From: Brachyspira alvinipulli ATCC 51933
GTDB lineage: Bacteria; Spirochaetota; Brachyspiria; Brachyspirales; Brachyspiraceae
Direction of reading: 5' to 3'
Assembly (NCBI RefSeq): GCF_000518245.1
Contig: NZ_KI912403.1
Location: 1-64,000, forward strand
Length of the DNA stretch: 64,000 bases
Within the stretch, counting starts at the first letter, position 1. Each line of letters opens with the position of its first letter. The notes below the pieces were generated by a model that saw only the letters and a program-made list of their open reading frames with translations, was not told where the DNA came from and did no database searches. This document shows, one piece after another, positions 1-13,900 of this stretch. The translations under genes and the position numbers were made by a program.

Positions 1-3000
1 CATCTATATAGTTTTTCTCATTAGATAAATGTTTCTGCTCTGATTCTTCTCTTGCTTTTTCTATCTCTTCCTGTACTAATTTTGAATAATCTGTCAAAGA
101 ATTCAATGAATTATTATAAACTTCACTAATCAATGAAGAGTAATGTTCATAACCTGACTTTATATCATTTATTAGTTTTTCTGAATCTTCAAACAATTTG
201 CTGTTTTCACCCAATCTATAGCTTTCTATATTTTTTATCTCTTCATTGTATCTTGCTACTGCATCATTTAGCATATTGTGAAGATTATCTAAATTGGAAG
301 TGATATCATTAGTAAGTCTAGAATCTACAGATGACAATTTATTTTCTATATCATAGATTTTACTGTCTATTTTCTCATAGATAGAGTTTTCTTTCTCTTC
401 TATTTTAGAAAGTATATCTGACAATATCTCTTCTTTCTTGTCCTCTGATGTTTCTAAATAGCTATTGATACTATTTTTTGCTTCTTCCAACTGAGATAAT
501 AACTCATTGATATGACCATCTTTCCAGCTAGATATATCATCACTCATAGATTCTATCTTAGCATTTAAATCGTTAAGATAATTTTCAAATTTTATCTCTG
601 TTTCTTTTTGAACTTCTTCTAATTCATTTCTCATCTCAGCAGCATATAGACTTCTGATTTTAGAACTATCTGACCAAGTATCTTCAAAATATTCCATACG
701 TCTTTCTAATCTATCTTTGAACTCTGAATTATATGTTTTGAAGTTATTGAATAGTTCTTCCAATTTATTTACTTCTTCTGTAAATAAAGTTTCAATACTG
801 TCATTTCTGCCTAATACATTAGATAAATTTTCTCTCATAGAAGATAATTTATTTTCAAGCTCTTCTTTATCTTTCAATATAATATCTTCTAACTCTGAAA
901 CCTTATCCATAGAATCACTTATATTGCTTCTAATATCATTTAGATCAAGGCTCAAAATACCTATATTGTACTCTAAATCTTTTCCTATAGAATCTTTTAA
1001 TCTGTTTTCTATCTCCTCAAATTTATATGAATCATCCATAACATCTTTTAATTCATTCAACCTATTCTCTAAATCTTCTAATTTAGAAAAATCATTCTTC
1101 AATGAATTGAAAGAATCTTCTAATGCTTGTTTTTCCAATACTAATTGAGATACTGTATCATCTTCTTTTAAGCTATTTAATTCTGCTTTTAAATTATCTA
1201 TTTTCTCTAATAATGATAATTTATCATCAGACATTAAATCTTTCAAATAATTAATATCACTTTCTGAAGTATTTACTCTATCAAATAAATCATTGAAAGC
1301 TTTTTCTATCTTTTCTTTCTCTTCTTCAAATAAGTCTGATATATCATAAGTATTTGATGTTAATACTTCTTCTTTGAAATTATCAAAGTCTGCTTTTAAT
1401 TCATCTACTTTTGAAGCAAGTGCATCTTTATCTGACTCTGCTAATTCATCTCTATCCAATATAGAATTTTTTAGCATATCTAATGATTCTTCAAAATTTG
1501 CATTTAATTCTTTATACTTATCCTTGATATCTGAAACTTCTGAAGTAATATTATATATTTCATTATCTATCTTAGAATTGATAGAACTTAAATGCATTTC
1601 TAATTCTGATATATATTCTTTATAATCAAATAATCTTTTTGATGCTTCCTCTTCTAATTGAGAAACTACAGAATTTATTCTGTTATCTGCTTCTTCATTG
1701 AATTTAGATATAGCATTACTCAAGTTATCGTTCAATGTATTAAATGATTCTTTTATCATATCATCTAATTGAGATTTACTATCATTTAAAATATTAATTT
1801 TATCTGCTATTTTCTCATCCAATTTATTAGAATACTCTTTTAAATACTCATCTATATAGTTTTTCTCATTAGATAAATACTTCTGCTCTGATTCTTCTCT
1901 TGCTTTAAATATTTCTGATTTTATCTTATTGGCATAATCAGATAAGGAAGATAATGAATCTTTATATGCTGAATTAATTAATTTTGAATAATAATCGTAG
2001 CCTGATTGTATATCTTCTAATAATTTACTGCCTTCTTCTGTTCTATGATGCTCTATATTCTTTATCTCTTCATCGTATTTAGATACAGCTTTATTAATTA
2101 AATTGCGTACTTCTTCTAAGCCTTTAGCCATATCATCTGATACTTTAGAATCTACATCAGACAATCTATTTTCCATATCTTCTATTTTAGAATCCATTTT
2201 CTCATAGATAGAATTCTCTTTCTCTTCTATCTTAGAAAGTATATCTGATAATATCTCTTCTTTCTTGCCTTCTGAGGTTTCTAAATAGTCATTGATACTA
2301 TTTTTAGCTTCTTCCAATTGTGACAATAACTCATTTATATGACCATCTTTCCAGCTGGATATATCATCATTCATTAACATTATCTTATTATTCAAGTCTT
2401 CAAGATAATTTTCAAATTTTATCTCTGTTTCTTTTTGAATCTCATCCAACTCATTTCTCATCTCAGCAGCATATAAACTTCTGATTTTAGAGCTGTCAGA
2501 CCAAGTATCTTCAAAATAATCCATGCGTCTTTCTAATCTGTCTCTGAACTTAGAATTATCTGTTTTGAAGTTATTGAATAGCTCTTCTAATTTATTTACT
2601 TCTTCTGTAAATAAAGTTTCAATACTGTCATTCTTACCTAAGACATTAGATAAATTTTCTCTTATAGAAGATAATTTATTTTCTAACTCTTCTTTTTCTT
2701 TAAGTATGCTCTCCTCTAATTCTGAAGATCTATTAATAGCTTCTTTTATAGAATTAATATCGCTATTTAATAATTCAACATTATTCATACTATCCTTTAA
2801 TTCATTTAAACTATTCTCTAAATCTTCTAATTTAGAAAAATCATTTCTTAATGAATTGAAAGAATCTTCTAATGCTTGTTTTTCCAATACTAACTGAGAT
2901 ACTGTATCATCTTCTCTTAAACTATCTAATTCTGATTTTAAATTATCTATCTTATCTAATAAGACAAATTTATCCTCAGATATTAAATCTTTCAAATAAT

Positions 3001-6000
3001 TTACATCACTTTCTGAAGCATTTACTCTATCAAATAAATCATTGAATGTTTTTTCTATCTTTTCTTTTTCTTCTTCAAATAAGTCTGATATATCATAAGT
3101 ATTTGATGTTAATACTTCTTCTTTGAAATTATCAAAATCTGTTTTTAATTCATCTATTTTTGAAGATAATAATTCTTTATCAGATGACTGAATAGTTAAT
3201 AATTCATCTCTATCTAATATAGAATTTTTTAGCATGTCTAATGTATCTTCAAAGTCAGAACTTAATTCTTTATATTTATTCTTAATATCTGAAACTTCTG
3301 AAGTAACATTATATATCTCATTATCTATCTTAGAATTAATAGAGCTTAAATGAGTCTCTAACTCAGACATATATTCTTTATAATTAAATAATCTGTTTGA
3401 TGCTTCAACCTCCAATCTAAAAACTGTCTCATTTATTCTCATATCAGCTTCTTTATTGAACTTAGCTATAGCATTATTCAAATTGATATTTAATGTATTA
3501 AATGATTCTTTAACCATATCATCAAGCTGTGCTTTGCTATCATTTAATATATTAACTTTATCTGCTATTTTCTCATCCAATTTATCAGAATATTCTTTCA
3601 AATACTCATCTATATAATTCTTCTCATTAGATAAATGTTTTTGTTCTGATTCTTCTCTAGCTTTTTCTATCTCTGCTTTTATTCTATTAGTATACTCAAA
3701 TAAAGAAGACAATGAATCTTTATATGTAGAATTAATCAAATTAGAATAATAATCATAGCCTGATTTGATATCATCTAATAATTTGGAATGTTCTTCTGCT
3801 CTATGATGTTCCATATTTTTTATTTCTTCATCATATTTAGATACAGCCTTATTTATTATAGCATGTACAACTTCCAAATTTTTAGACATACTATCTGATA
3901 TTTTAGAATCTGCAGCAGACAATCTGTTTTCCATATCTTTTATTTTATAATCTATTTTCTCATAGATAGAATTTTCTTTCTCTTCTATCTTAGAAAGTAT
4001 ATCTGATAATATCTCTTCTTTTTTGCCTTCTGATGTTTCTAAATAGCTATTGATACTATTTTTTGCTTCTTCAAACTGAGATAATAACTCATTAATATGT
4101 CCGTCTTTCCAGCTAGATATATCATCATTCATTGACATTATCTTGTTATTCAAATCTTCAAGATAATCTGCAAATTTTGTCTCTGTTTCTGATTTGATAT
4201 TATCTAACTCTTCTCTTAAATCTGAAGCGTATAAACTTCTTAATTTCTCACTGTCTGACCAAGTATCTTCAAAATAATCCATGCGTTTTTCTAATCTATG
4301 TCTAAACTCAAAATGATCTTTTTTGAAGTTATTGAATAAGTCATTAATATTTTGTACTTCTTCCTTAAATAGACTTTCTAAACTATCATTTTTACCTAAT
4401 ACATGATATAGATTTTCTTTTATAGAAGATAATCTATTTTCTAACTCTTCTTTTTCTTTGAGTATGCTGTCTTCTAATTCTGAAGATCTATTAATAGCTT
4501 CTTTGATAGAATTAATATCACTATTTAATAATTCTACATTTTTATCTATATCATCTTTTACTTTACCTTCAAACTTATCAGATAATATATCAACATAGTT
4601 CATACTATTTTTTAATTCATTCAAACTATTCTCTAAATCTTCTAATTTAGAAAAATCATTCTTCAATGAATTAAAAGAATCTTCTAATGCTTGTCTCTCT
4701 AATACTAACTGAGAAACTGTATCATCTTCTTTTAAATTATCTACTTCTTCACTCAAGTTTTCTATTTTTTCTAATAATGATAATTTATCTTCTGACATTA
4801 AATCTTTCAAATAATTTACATCATTTTCTGAATTATTCACCATATCTAATATCTCTTCAAAATCAGAAGTCAATTCTTTATATTTATTTCTTATATCTGA
4901 CATTTCTGAATCTAATTTTGAATTTATGTTATATATCTCATTATCTATCTTAGAATTGATAGAACTTAAATGCATTTCTAATTCTGCTATATATTCTTTA
5001 TAATCAAACAATCTTTTTGATGCTTCTTGTTCAAATTGAGAAACTACAGAATTTATCTTATTATTTGATTCCTCATCAAATTTTAATATAGCATTATTCA
5101 AAGATTCATTTAATGTATTGAATGAATCTTTTATCATATCATCAAGCTGAGTTTTAGTATCATCTAGTATAGTTATTCTCTCAGCTATTTTCTCATCCAA
5201 TTTATTAGAATATTCTTTCAAATATTCATCTATATAATTCTTCTCATTAGCTACATGTTTTTGTTCTGATTCTTCTCTAGCTTTTTCTATCTCTGCCTTT
5301 ATCCTATTAGTATACTCAGATAAAGAAGACAATGAATCTTTATATGTAGAATTAATTAATTTAGAATAATAATCATAACCTGATTGTATATCTTCTAATA
5401 ATTTATTGCCTTCTTCCGCTCTATGATGTTCTATATTCTTTATCTCTTCATCATATTTAGATACAGCTTTATTAATTAAATCACGTACTTCTTCTAAGCC
5501 TCTAGCCATATCATCTGAAACTTTAGAATCTACATCAGATAATCTATTTTCCATGTCCTCTATTTTAGAATCTATTTTTTCATAGATAGAATTCTCTTTC
5601 TCTTCTATCTTGGAAAGTATATCTGATAATATCTCTTCTTTCTTATCTTCTGATGATTCTAAATAGCTGTTTATACTATTTTTTGCTTCTTCTAACTGTG
5701 ATAATAACTCATTAATATGACCATCTTTCCAGCTAGATATATCATCATTCATAAGTATGATTTTATTATTCAAATTTTCAAGATAATCTGCAAACTTTAA
5801 TTCTGTTTCTTTTTGAATTTCTTCTAATTCATTTCTCATCTCAGCAGCATATATATCTCTAATTTTAGAACTGTCTGACCAAGTATCTTCAAAATAATCT
5901 ATACGTTTTTCTAATCTATCTTTAAACTCTGCATTATCTGTTTTGAAATTATTGAATAGTTCTTCTAATTTATTCACTTCTTCTGTAAATAAATTTTCCA

Positions 6001-9000
6001 TACTCTCATTTTGACCTAATACATTAGATAGATTTTCTTTTATAGAAGATAGTTTATTTTCAAGCTCTTCTTTTTCTTTTAATATGCTCTCTTCTAATTC
6101 TAATGATTTAGTTATAGTATTTCTAATAGAATTAATATCATTATTCAATGATTCAATATTATAATTGATATTTTTTTCTATATCTTCTTTTAAACTATTC
6201 TCCAAGCCTTCTAATTTAGCAAAGTCATTCTTTAATGAATTTAAAGAATCTTCCAATGCCTGTTTCTCTAATACCAATTTGGAAACTGTATCATCTTCTT
6301 TTAAATTATCAACTTCGGCTCTTAATCCATCAATTTTTTCCAATAATGATAATTTATCATCAGACATTAAATCTTTCAAATAATTAATATCGCTTTCAGA
6401 AGTATTTACTCTATCTAATAAATCATTGAAAGTTCTATCAATTTTTTCTTTCTCTTCTTCAAATAGGGCAGGTATGTCCTCTTTAGCAGCAACTAATATT
6501 TCTTCTTTGAAGTTTTCAAAGTCATTTTTTAACTCATCTATTTTTGAAGCTAGTAACTCTTTTTCTGAAGTTTGAAGTTCTATTAACTCATCTCTGTCTA
6601 ATATAGAACTTTTTACCACATCTAAAGCATCTTCAAAATCTATAGTTAAGTTTTTATATTTATTCTTAATATCTGACATTTCTGAGTCTAATTTTGAATT
6701 TAGACTATATATTTCATTATCTATTTTAGAATTAATAGAATTAAGATGAGTTTCTAACTCAGACATATATTCTTTATAATCGAATAATTTATCTGATGCT
6801 TCCATTTCTAATCTTGAAACAGCTTCATTTATTCTAGTATCTGCACTTTCATTAAATTTAGCTATAGCATCATTTAAATTATCATTTAATGTATTGAATG
6901 AATCTTTTATCATGTCATCAAGCTGAGTTTTAGTATCATTTAAGATATTAATTCTCTCAGACATTTTTTCATCCAATTTATTAGAATATTCTTTCAAATA
7001 CTCATCTATATAATTTTTCTCATTAGCTACATGTTTTTGCTCTGATTCTTCTCTAGCTTTTTCTATCTCTTCTTTGATTCTATTAGTATAATCTGATAAA
7101 GAAGACAATGAATCTTTATATGTAGAATTAATTAAATTAGAGTAATAATCATAACCTGATTGTATATCTTCTAATAATTTGCTGCCTTCTTCTGTTCTAA
7201 TATGTTCTATATTTTTTATCTCTTCATCATATTTAGATACAGCTTTATTTATTATATCATGTACTTCTTCTAAGCCTCTAGCTATATCATCTGATACTTT
7301 AGAATCTACATCAGACAATCTATTTTCCATATCTTCTATCTTAGAATCTATATTCTCATAAATAGAGTTCTCTTTTTCTTCTATTTTAGAAAGTATATCT
7401 GATAATATTTCTTCTTTCTTATCTTCTGATGATTCTAAATAGTTATTGATACTATTTTTAGCTTCTTCCAACTGAGATAATAATTCATTAATATGACCAT
7501 CTTTCCAGCTAGATATATCTGTATTAATATTTTCTAGTTCTGCTTTGAAATCAGATATCTGTTCTTCTTTCCAATTAGATAGATCACTGCTTATAGATTC
7601 CACTTTATTATTGAAATCATTGAAATAATTATCTAATTTTACTTCTGTTTCAGACTTGATGCTGTCTAATTCTTCTCTTAAATCTGAGGCGTATAATGCT
7701 CTAATTCTGTCGCTGTCAGACCATATATCCTCAAAATAATCCATACGTTTTTCTAATCTATTTCTAAACTCTATATTATCTGTTCTAAAATCACCAAAAA
7801 GTTCATTTATCTTTTTAACTTCTTCTTTGAAGAGTCCTTCCATATTTTCATTGCTGCCTAATACATTAGATAAATTTTCTCTTATAGAAGATAATTTATT
7901 TTCTAACTCTTCTTTTTCTCTAAGTATATTATTTTCCAATTCTGATGATTTATCTATAGAATCTCTTATATTGCTCTTAATACCGTCAATATCTTCTGTT
8001 ATTACGGAATATTTGTTTTCAAATTTATCATATAATTTTTTAACATCTTCTTCAACATTATCTTTTAATTGATAAACAGTATCCTCTAACTCACCTAATT
8101 TAGAAAAATCAGCTTTTATATTATTGAAAGAATCTTCTAATGACTGCTTTTCAAATACTAATTGAGCTATAGTATTATCTTTTACAGAGCTTATTTCTGA
8201 TTTTAAATCATCTATCTTTTCCAAGATGATAGATTTATTTTCAGATATTATATCTTTAACTTCATCTATATCATTTTCAGAACTGTTTACTCTCTCTAAA
8301 ATATTGTTGCTAAATTCTTCAAATGATTTCTCTATTTTTTCTTTTTCTTTTTCAAATAGGGCAGGAATCTCCTCTTCATTTGATTTCAACAATTCATCTC
8401 TAAAAGAAGCAAACTCTGTTTTTAATGAATCCATCTGTTCTGATAATAATTCTTTCTCAGAATTCTGCAGCTCAATTAATTCATCTCTTTCAAGTAAAGA
8501 ACCTTTTATCATATCTAATGCTTCATCAAAATCTGTACTTAAATTTTTATATTGAGTCTTAACACCAGATATTTCAGTATCTAATTTAGAAGAAATATTA
8601 TAAAGCTCATTATCTATTTTAACACTTATAGCTCTTAATTGATCCTCTAATTCAGCCATATATTTCTGTTCATTGAATAATCTAGCAGCAGCTTCTCTCT
8701 CTAATCTTTCAATAGCAGAATTTACTCTATTATTAGCATCTTCATTAAATCTATTAACTGCCTCATTCAAATTAGAATTCAATACATTAAATGATTCTTT
8801 TATCATATCATCCAATTGAACTTTGCTTTCACTTAATATATTTAATTTATCATTAACCTGCTCTTCAAGTTTAGAAGAATAATCTTTTAAATACTCATCT
8901 ATATAATTTTTCTCATTAGCCACATGTTTGCTTTCTGATTCTTCTCTAGCTCTCTCTATCTCACTTTTTATATTCTCAAGATGAGTTTCTAATTCAGCAA

Positions 9001-10914
9001 CAGCATCTTCATAGATCTTATCTATCATCAATGAATATTCTTCATAATCTTCACGTATGCTGTTTCCTAAATCTTCAATATCAGAGATAAGCTCTTCAGC
9101 TTCATTTGCTCTATGATGTTCTATTCTCTTTATTTCTTCATTATACTTTTCTACAGATTCATTTATTCTGTTATGTATATCTTCTAAACTATTTCCTATA
9201 GCATTATTCAATTTTTCATCTATAGTAGAAAGTTTATTTTCTGCCTCTAATATCCTTTCATCTATACGTGAATAAATTTCATTTTCTTTATGCTCTATAG
9301 TGTTTAGCATATCAATAAGGAATTGATTCTTTTTACCTTCTGAACCATCTATAAAGCTTTCTATACCTTTTTTAGCTTCATCTAATTGGGCAAGCAAGTC
9401 ATTTAAATTACATTTTTTCCAATCATATATTTCCTGTTCTATTTGATCCATTTGTTTTTTCAACTGTGCTATATGATTGTCAAATTTAACATCAGCTTCT
9501 TTTCTTATATTTTCAACTTCTTCTCTAATATCTGCCGCATATATACTTTTTATTCTAGTATTATCAGACCACATATCTTCAAAATAAGATATACGTTTTT
9601 CAAGTCTGTCTTTAAACTCCTCATTGTTGGAAGCTAAATTATTAAATATAGAATCCAATCTATCTTTTTCATTGTCTAACATATCTTTAATTTCATTCTT
9701 GCTTAATAAGTTAGACATATTATTTTTAAGATTATCTATAGCAGAATCTATAGTATTTCTTTCTCTTGTTATTCTATCTTCGATAATAGAAGTTTTATTT
9801 ATTGAATCTAATAAATTTTCTCTTACAGTATCAAAATTTCTATTAAGAGTTTCTAAATCTCTGTATATACTGTCAGAATCTTTTTCTATTTTTTCCTCTA
9901 AATTTTCTTTTAATCCTTTTAATTTTTCAGACAAATCTTTAACATCATCTTTTAAACCAGAATCTATACCTTCCATTCTGTTTTTAAGATTAATAAAGTC
10001 ATTCTCCAAATCTATAATTTTTCCGAAATCTTCTTTCAATATATTTAAAGAATTTTCTAATACTGCTTTCTCTTCAGATAAAACTTCAACTGTATTGTCA
10101 TCTTTTATAGCATCAACATCGCTTCTTAAAAGTTCTACCTGAGATATTAAATGATTTCTCTCTTCAGACAAAATATCTTTGATATAGTGTATATCACTTT
10201 CACTATCTGCAAGTCTCATAAGAAGATTCTTACTAAACTCATCAAACATATTCTCTATTTTTTCTTTCTCTTCATCAAAAAGAGCAGGTATTTCAATTTC
10301 ATTTGTTCTCAATACCTGATCTTTAAACAATTCAAATTCTTCTTTTAAATCATCTATTTGATTCTTTAGTAATTCCTTCTCACTGTTTTGAAGCTCTATC
10401 AATTCTTCTCTATCAATTATAGACGATTTGATATCATCTATTATATCATTAAATTCTTTCTTATCATCTAATATTCTTGATTTTAGATCTTCTATTTCAT
10501 TAGATAATATTTCTTTAACAGTATCTATTACATCAGCAATATCTTTTACATGCTCTAATCTGTCATTATGTTCATCCAATATAGCAAGTACATTTTCATT
10601 ATTAGAAATTAATTTATCTGCTTGATCTCTCAATTTATCATCAACATTATCTTTCAATGATATAAACTCATTTCTTAAATCTTCTAATGTTAATCCTACA
10701 CTATCTCTAACTTCCAATGCAGCATCGGATATAACTTTTTCAGCATGCTCTTTTATATTCTCTATAGACTTTAAAGCTTTCTCTTCACTATCTCTTCTAA
10801 TGTTAGCTAGGATATAAGAAAATCCCTTATATAAAGTATTAAATGAGTCATTCAAATTTGCATTTAAATTATTAACTTCCTCATCTATTTTAGAAGATGT
10901 CTTGCTTAAATATT
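1..10914 (-). repeat. Six tandem 1.6-2.0 kb in-frame repeat units inside the giant coiled-coil gene
   Basis: The segment encoding NEKNYIDEYL (plus strand: catctatatagtttttctc and close variants) recurs at about 1, 1849, 3607, 5227, 7003, 8896 and 10915. This defines units of 1848, 1758, 1620, 1776, 1893 and 2019 bp, all multiples of three (616, 586, 540, 592, 631 and 673 residues). Units also share a WKDGHINELLSQLEE segment (near 510, 2340, 4100, 5720 and 7490) and a YFEDTWSDS segment (near 670, 2500, 4260, 5880 and 7720). The copies nearest the left edge (C-terminal) look almost identical at DNA level, while those nearer the gene start are more diverged. The array may continue beyond the window. 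Confidence 0.85.
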
Positions 10915-13900
10915 CATCTATATAATTAGATTCGTTATTAAGATGCTTAGCTTCAGATTCTTCTCTTGCAGCTTCAATCTCATTTTTTAATTCTTCAGCA
11001 TAGTTATTTAAAGAAGATTTCTCATTATTATAAAGCTCTTCGAGCATATTAGTATACTGTTCATAATCTCTTCTTATTCCAGCACCAATATTTTCAATAT
11101 CTTCTATTATGCTTTTATTCTCTTCAAGTCTGTAAGTTTCTATATCCTTTATTTCTTCTTTATATCTGTCTATAGCACCGTCAATTAATGATCTGAGTTC
11201 ATTTAATTTCTTGAAAGTATCTTCTTCTACATTAGCAAATATATTTTCGCATTTTTTGTCAAGAGATTTCTTTTTCTCTTCTATATAAGAATCAATAACT
11301 CCTGTTTTTTCATCAATAACTGACTGCATATTATTAGCATTATCAATGATTTGACTTATTCTTTCACCTAAATTCTCTATACGCATTTTATATTCATCAG
11401 TCATTAAAGAAGCATGATGTTTTAATTCTTCATAATCATCTTTTAAATCATTAGAATATTTTTCAAGCATAGCATGATATTCAGAACTTATAGCATTTAA
11501 ATCTGCTCTTCTTTCATCAAGAACGCTGTCTATTCTTTTTCCTAAAGAATTATATTTATCTTCAATATCAGACATTAATTCTTTTTCTTTATCTTCTGCA
11601 TTTTCATAAACTTTATTTATAGTACGTTCAAAAGCATCTTTTCCACTTTCAACTCTATGCATGATATCTTCTATTTCATCTTTTATTCTGTTCATGCTGT
11701 CTCTTTTTTCATTTAAAAGAATGTCAAAAGAGTCTGTAGCTTGACGAAGCTCATTATGAAGCATATCAACTACTTCATTTTTATTTTTATCATTGATTTT
11801 TATATTTTCATCTATAACATCATCTATTTTATTTTTAAACTCACCTAAAGAGTTTTCCATATTATTTAGCATTGCTTCATGTCTTTTTTCACTTTCATCA
11901 ACCTGATTAAGTACTGAATCAATGCTGTCTGTTATAGCTTTCATTTTTGTTTGTTCATAATTATCTAAAACGTCTTTTAGATGTTTTTTCAAACTGTCTA
12001 TATAAGCTTCACTATATTCTGATAATTCTTTTTTAATGTCATCTATTTTATCTTCAGCATCTTTCATTCCAGTATCTAATCTTTCGTTAGCTCTGCTTAC
12101 TAAACCATTTATCTCAGTAGATGATTTCTCTAATATTTCTAAACGTTTTTCTATATTTTCTTTTATATTAGTTTCCGTTTCTTTGCTCAAAGTATCTATA
12201 TCAGAAGAAGCTCTGTCATACTGTTCTTTCAAACTTGACAATTTCTCATCCATAGCACCTAAATCATGGGCTGTATTTTTTATATAATTATCTATATTCT
12301 CTTCTAACTCAGTTTTTATAGTGCTGAATAAAGTATCAAGTTCTCTAACTTTATCATTAGCCTGAGTTTCTAAATCTTTATATAAATATTCTTTCTGCAA
12401 GCTTAAAGAATCTAATATTTCTTCCTGTTTGTTATTAAGTATAGATATTATTTCAGAAGTTTGATAATGAGTTTCATCTATTTTGTCTTTTAATAGATTA
12501 GTTTCCATTTCAACATCATTTCTAAGCTCATTGATTTCGGCTATTAAAGAACTTCTGGCATTATCTATAGAATATTCCATATCATCCTGAGCTCTTGCTA
12601 ATATATCATCTTTTAATTTGTTGATATCATTAACTATATCATCAAATCTGCTTTCTGCTTTAAGCATAGTTTCTTCGCTCATACCATCTATAGATATGAT
12701 TAAATCATTAAGCTCTTTTGTTTTATTTCTATAGAGAGTTATAACACCATCATCTTCATTTTCAAGTATATTTCTTATATGATTTGAGAAATTCTCAACT
12801 TCTGCTATAAATCTGCTGTTTATATCATCTTTTAATGATGTAAATTCATTTTCTAATTGATGTGCTTTTTGAGCATAATCCTGACTTATATAATCAGCCT
12901 TATCTTTTATATCATCTATAGACTTTTCCAAAGAATGTGCTTTCTGCTCTATAGAGTCTAAGAACTCCTCTCTATCCTGAGTTATTTTTTCAAGACCTTC
13001 TTTTAGAGTAGAGTATAGCATTTCTTTTGTTTTTTCCATCTCATCTTTGAACTCTAATACACTTGATTCTGTTATAGAGTTCAATCTGTCATGTATAGTA
13101 TCTCTCAAATTATTTAATTCTGCTTCTAATCCGTCTTTAGATTGACTTAGAGTCTCATAACGGTTTTCTATATCTTTAGATTTAACATCTATTTCATCTG
13201 CAAATGATGAATATTTATTAATAAGCTCATCTCTTCCTTTCTCAAATAGTTCTGCCAACTGTTCTATATTATGACGTGCTGTTCTTTCAGCAAGCTGAGT
13301 AAGCTGATTTGTAAATAATTCCTCTTTTTTAGCAACATGCTGCTTAAATTCTTCAGTAAGAGCAGAAATTTTTTCTTTTTCCTGCTCAGCCATAGTGCTG
13401 TAATGGGCATCGCGTGCCAAGAGATTGGTAGTAAGGGCATCAAATCTCTTATAAAGCTCACTTTCAAACTCATTTAACTTAGAATTATAAGATTCTATAA
13501 GTTTATCTTGTATAGAACCAACATTTTTTTCTAATTCTGTCATCTTAGCTTTAACATCAGATATTCTTTTATATGTTTTTTCTATAGTATTACGCTCTTT
13601 TAAAACAGTATCTACTTTATTAAGTATCTCAAGATATGCTTCTTCAAGAGAATCCACCTGTTCCTGATACTGTGAAACTGCAGCTTTATAATCTTTGTAA
13701 GATTCTATTCTTTTGTTTAGTTTAGCTAGATCTTCTTCCATAGATTTGCTTATAAATCCGGCTTTTTTAACGGCTATTTCCAAATCTATGGCATTATCTC
13801 TAACTTCAGATATTTTTTCTTCAACTATTCCCTCAATAGCGGCTTTTTCTTCAGCAAATAAATCGTTCAAATCGTTTCCATAAGGATTTTTTTTCTTATC

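Noticed and set aside
1-10914. CRISPR-like regular repeat
   Set aside because: Periodicity is about 1.6-2.0 kb and fully in frame within a coding sequence; no short direct repeats with spacers exist anywhere in the window.
717-12287. Many plus-strand open frames of 60-170 codons rich in Ser, Phe, Asn and Leu
   Set aside because: They are antisense shadows of the giant minus-strand coiled-coil gene. They recur once per repeat unit and lack ribosome sites.
13264-13473. Minus-strand 69-codon frame
   Set aside because: It is an out-of-frame shadow within the giant gene, which is open in another frame on the same strand.
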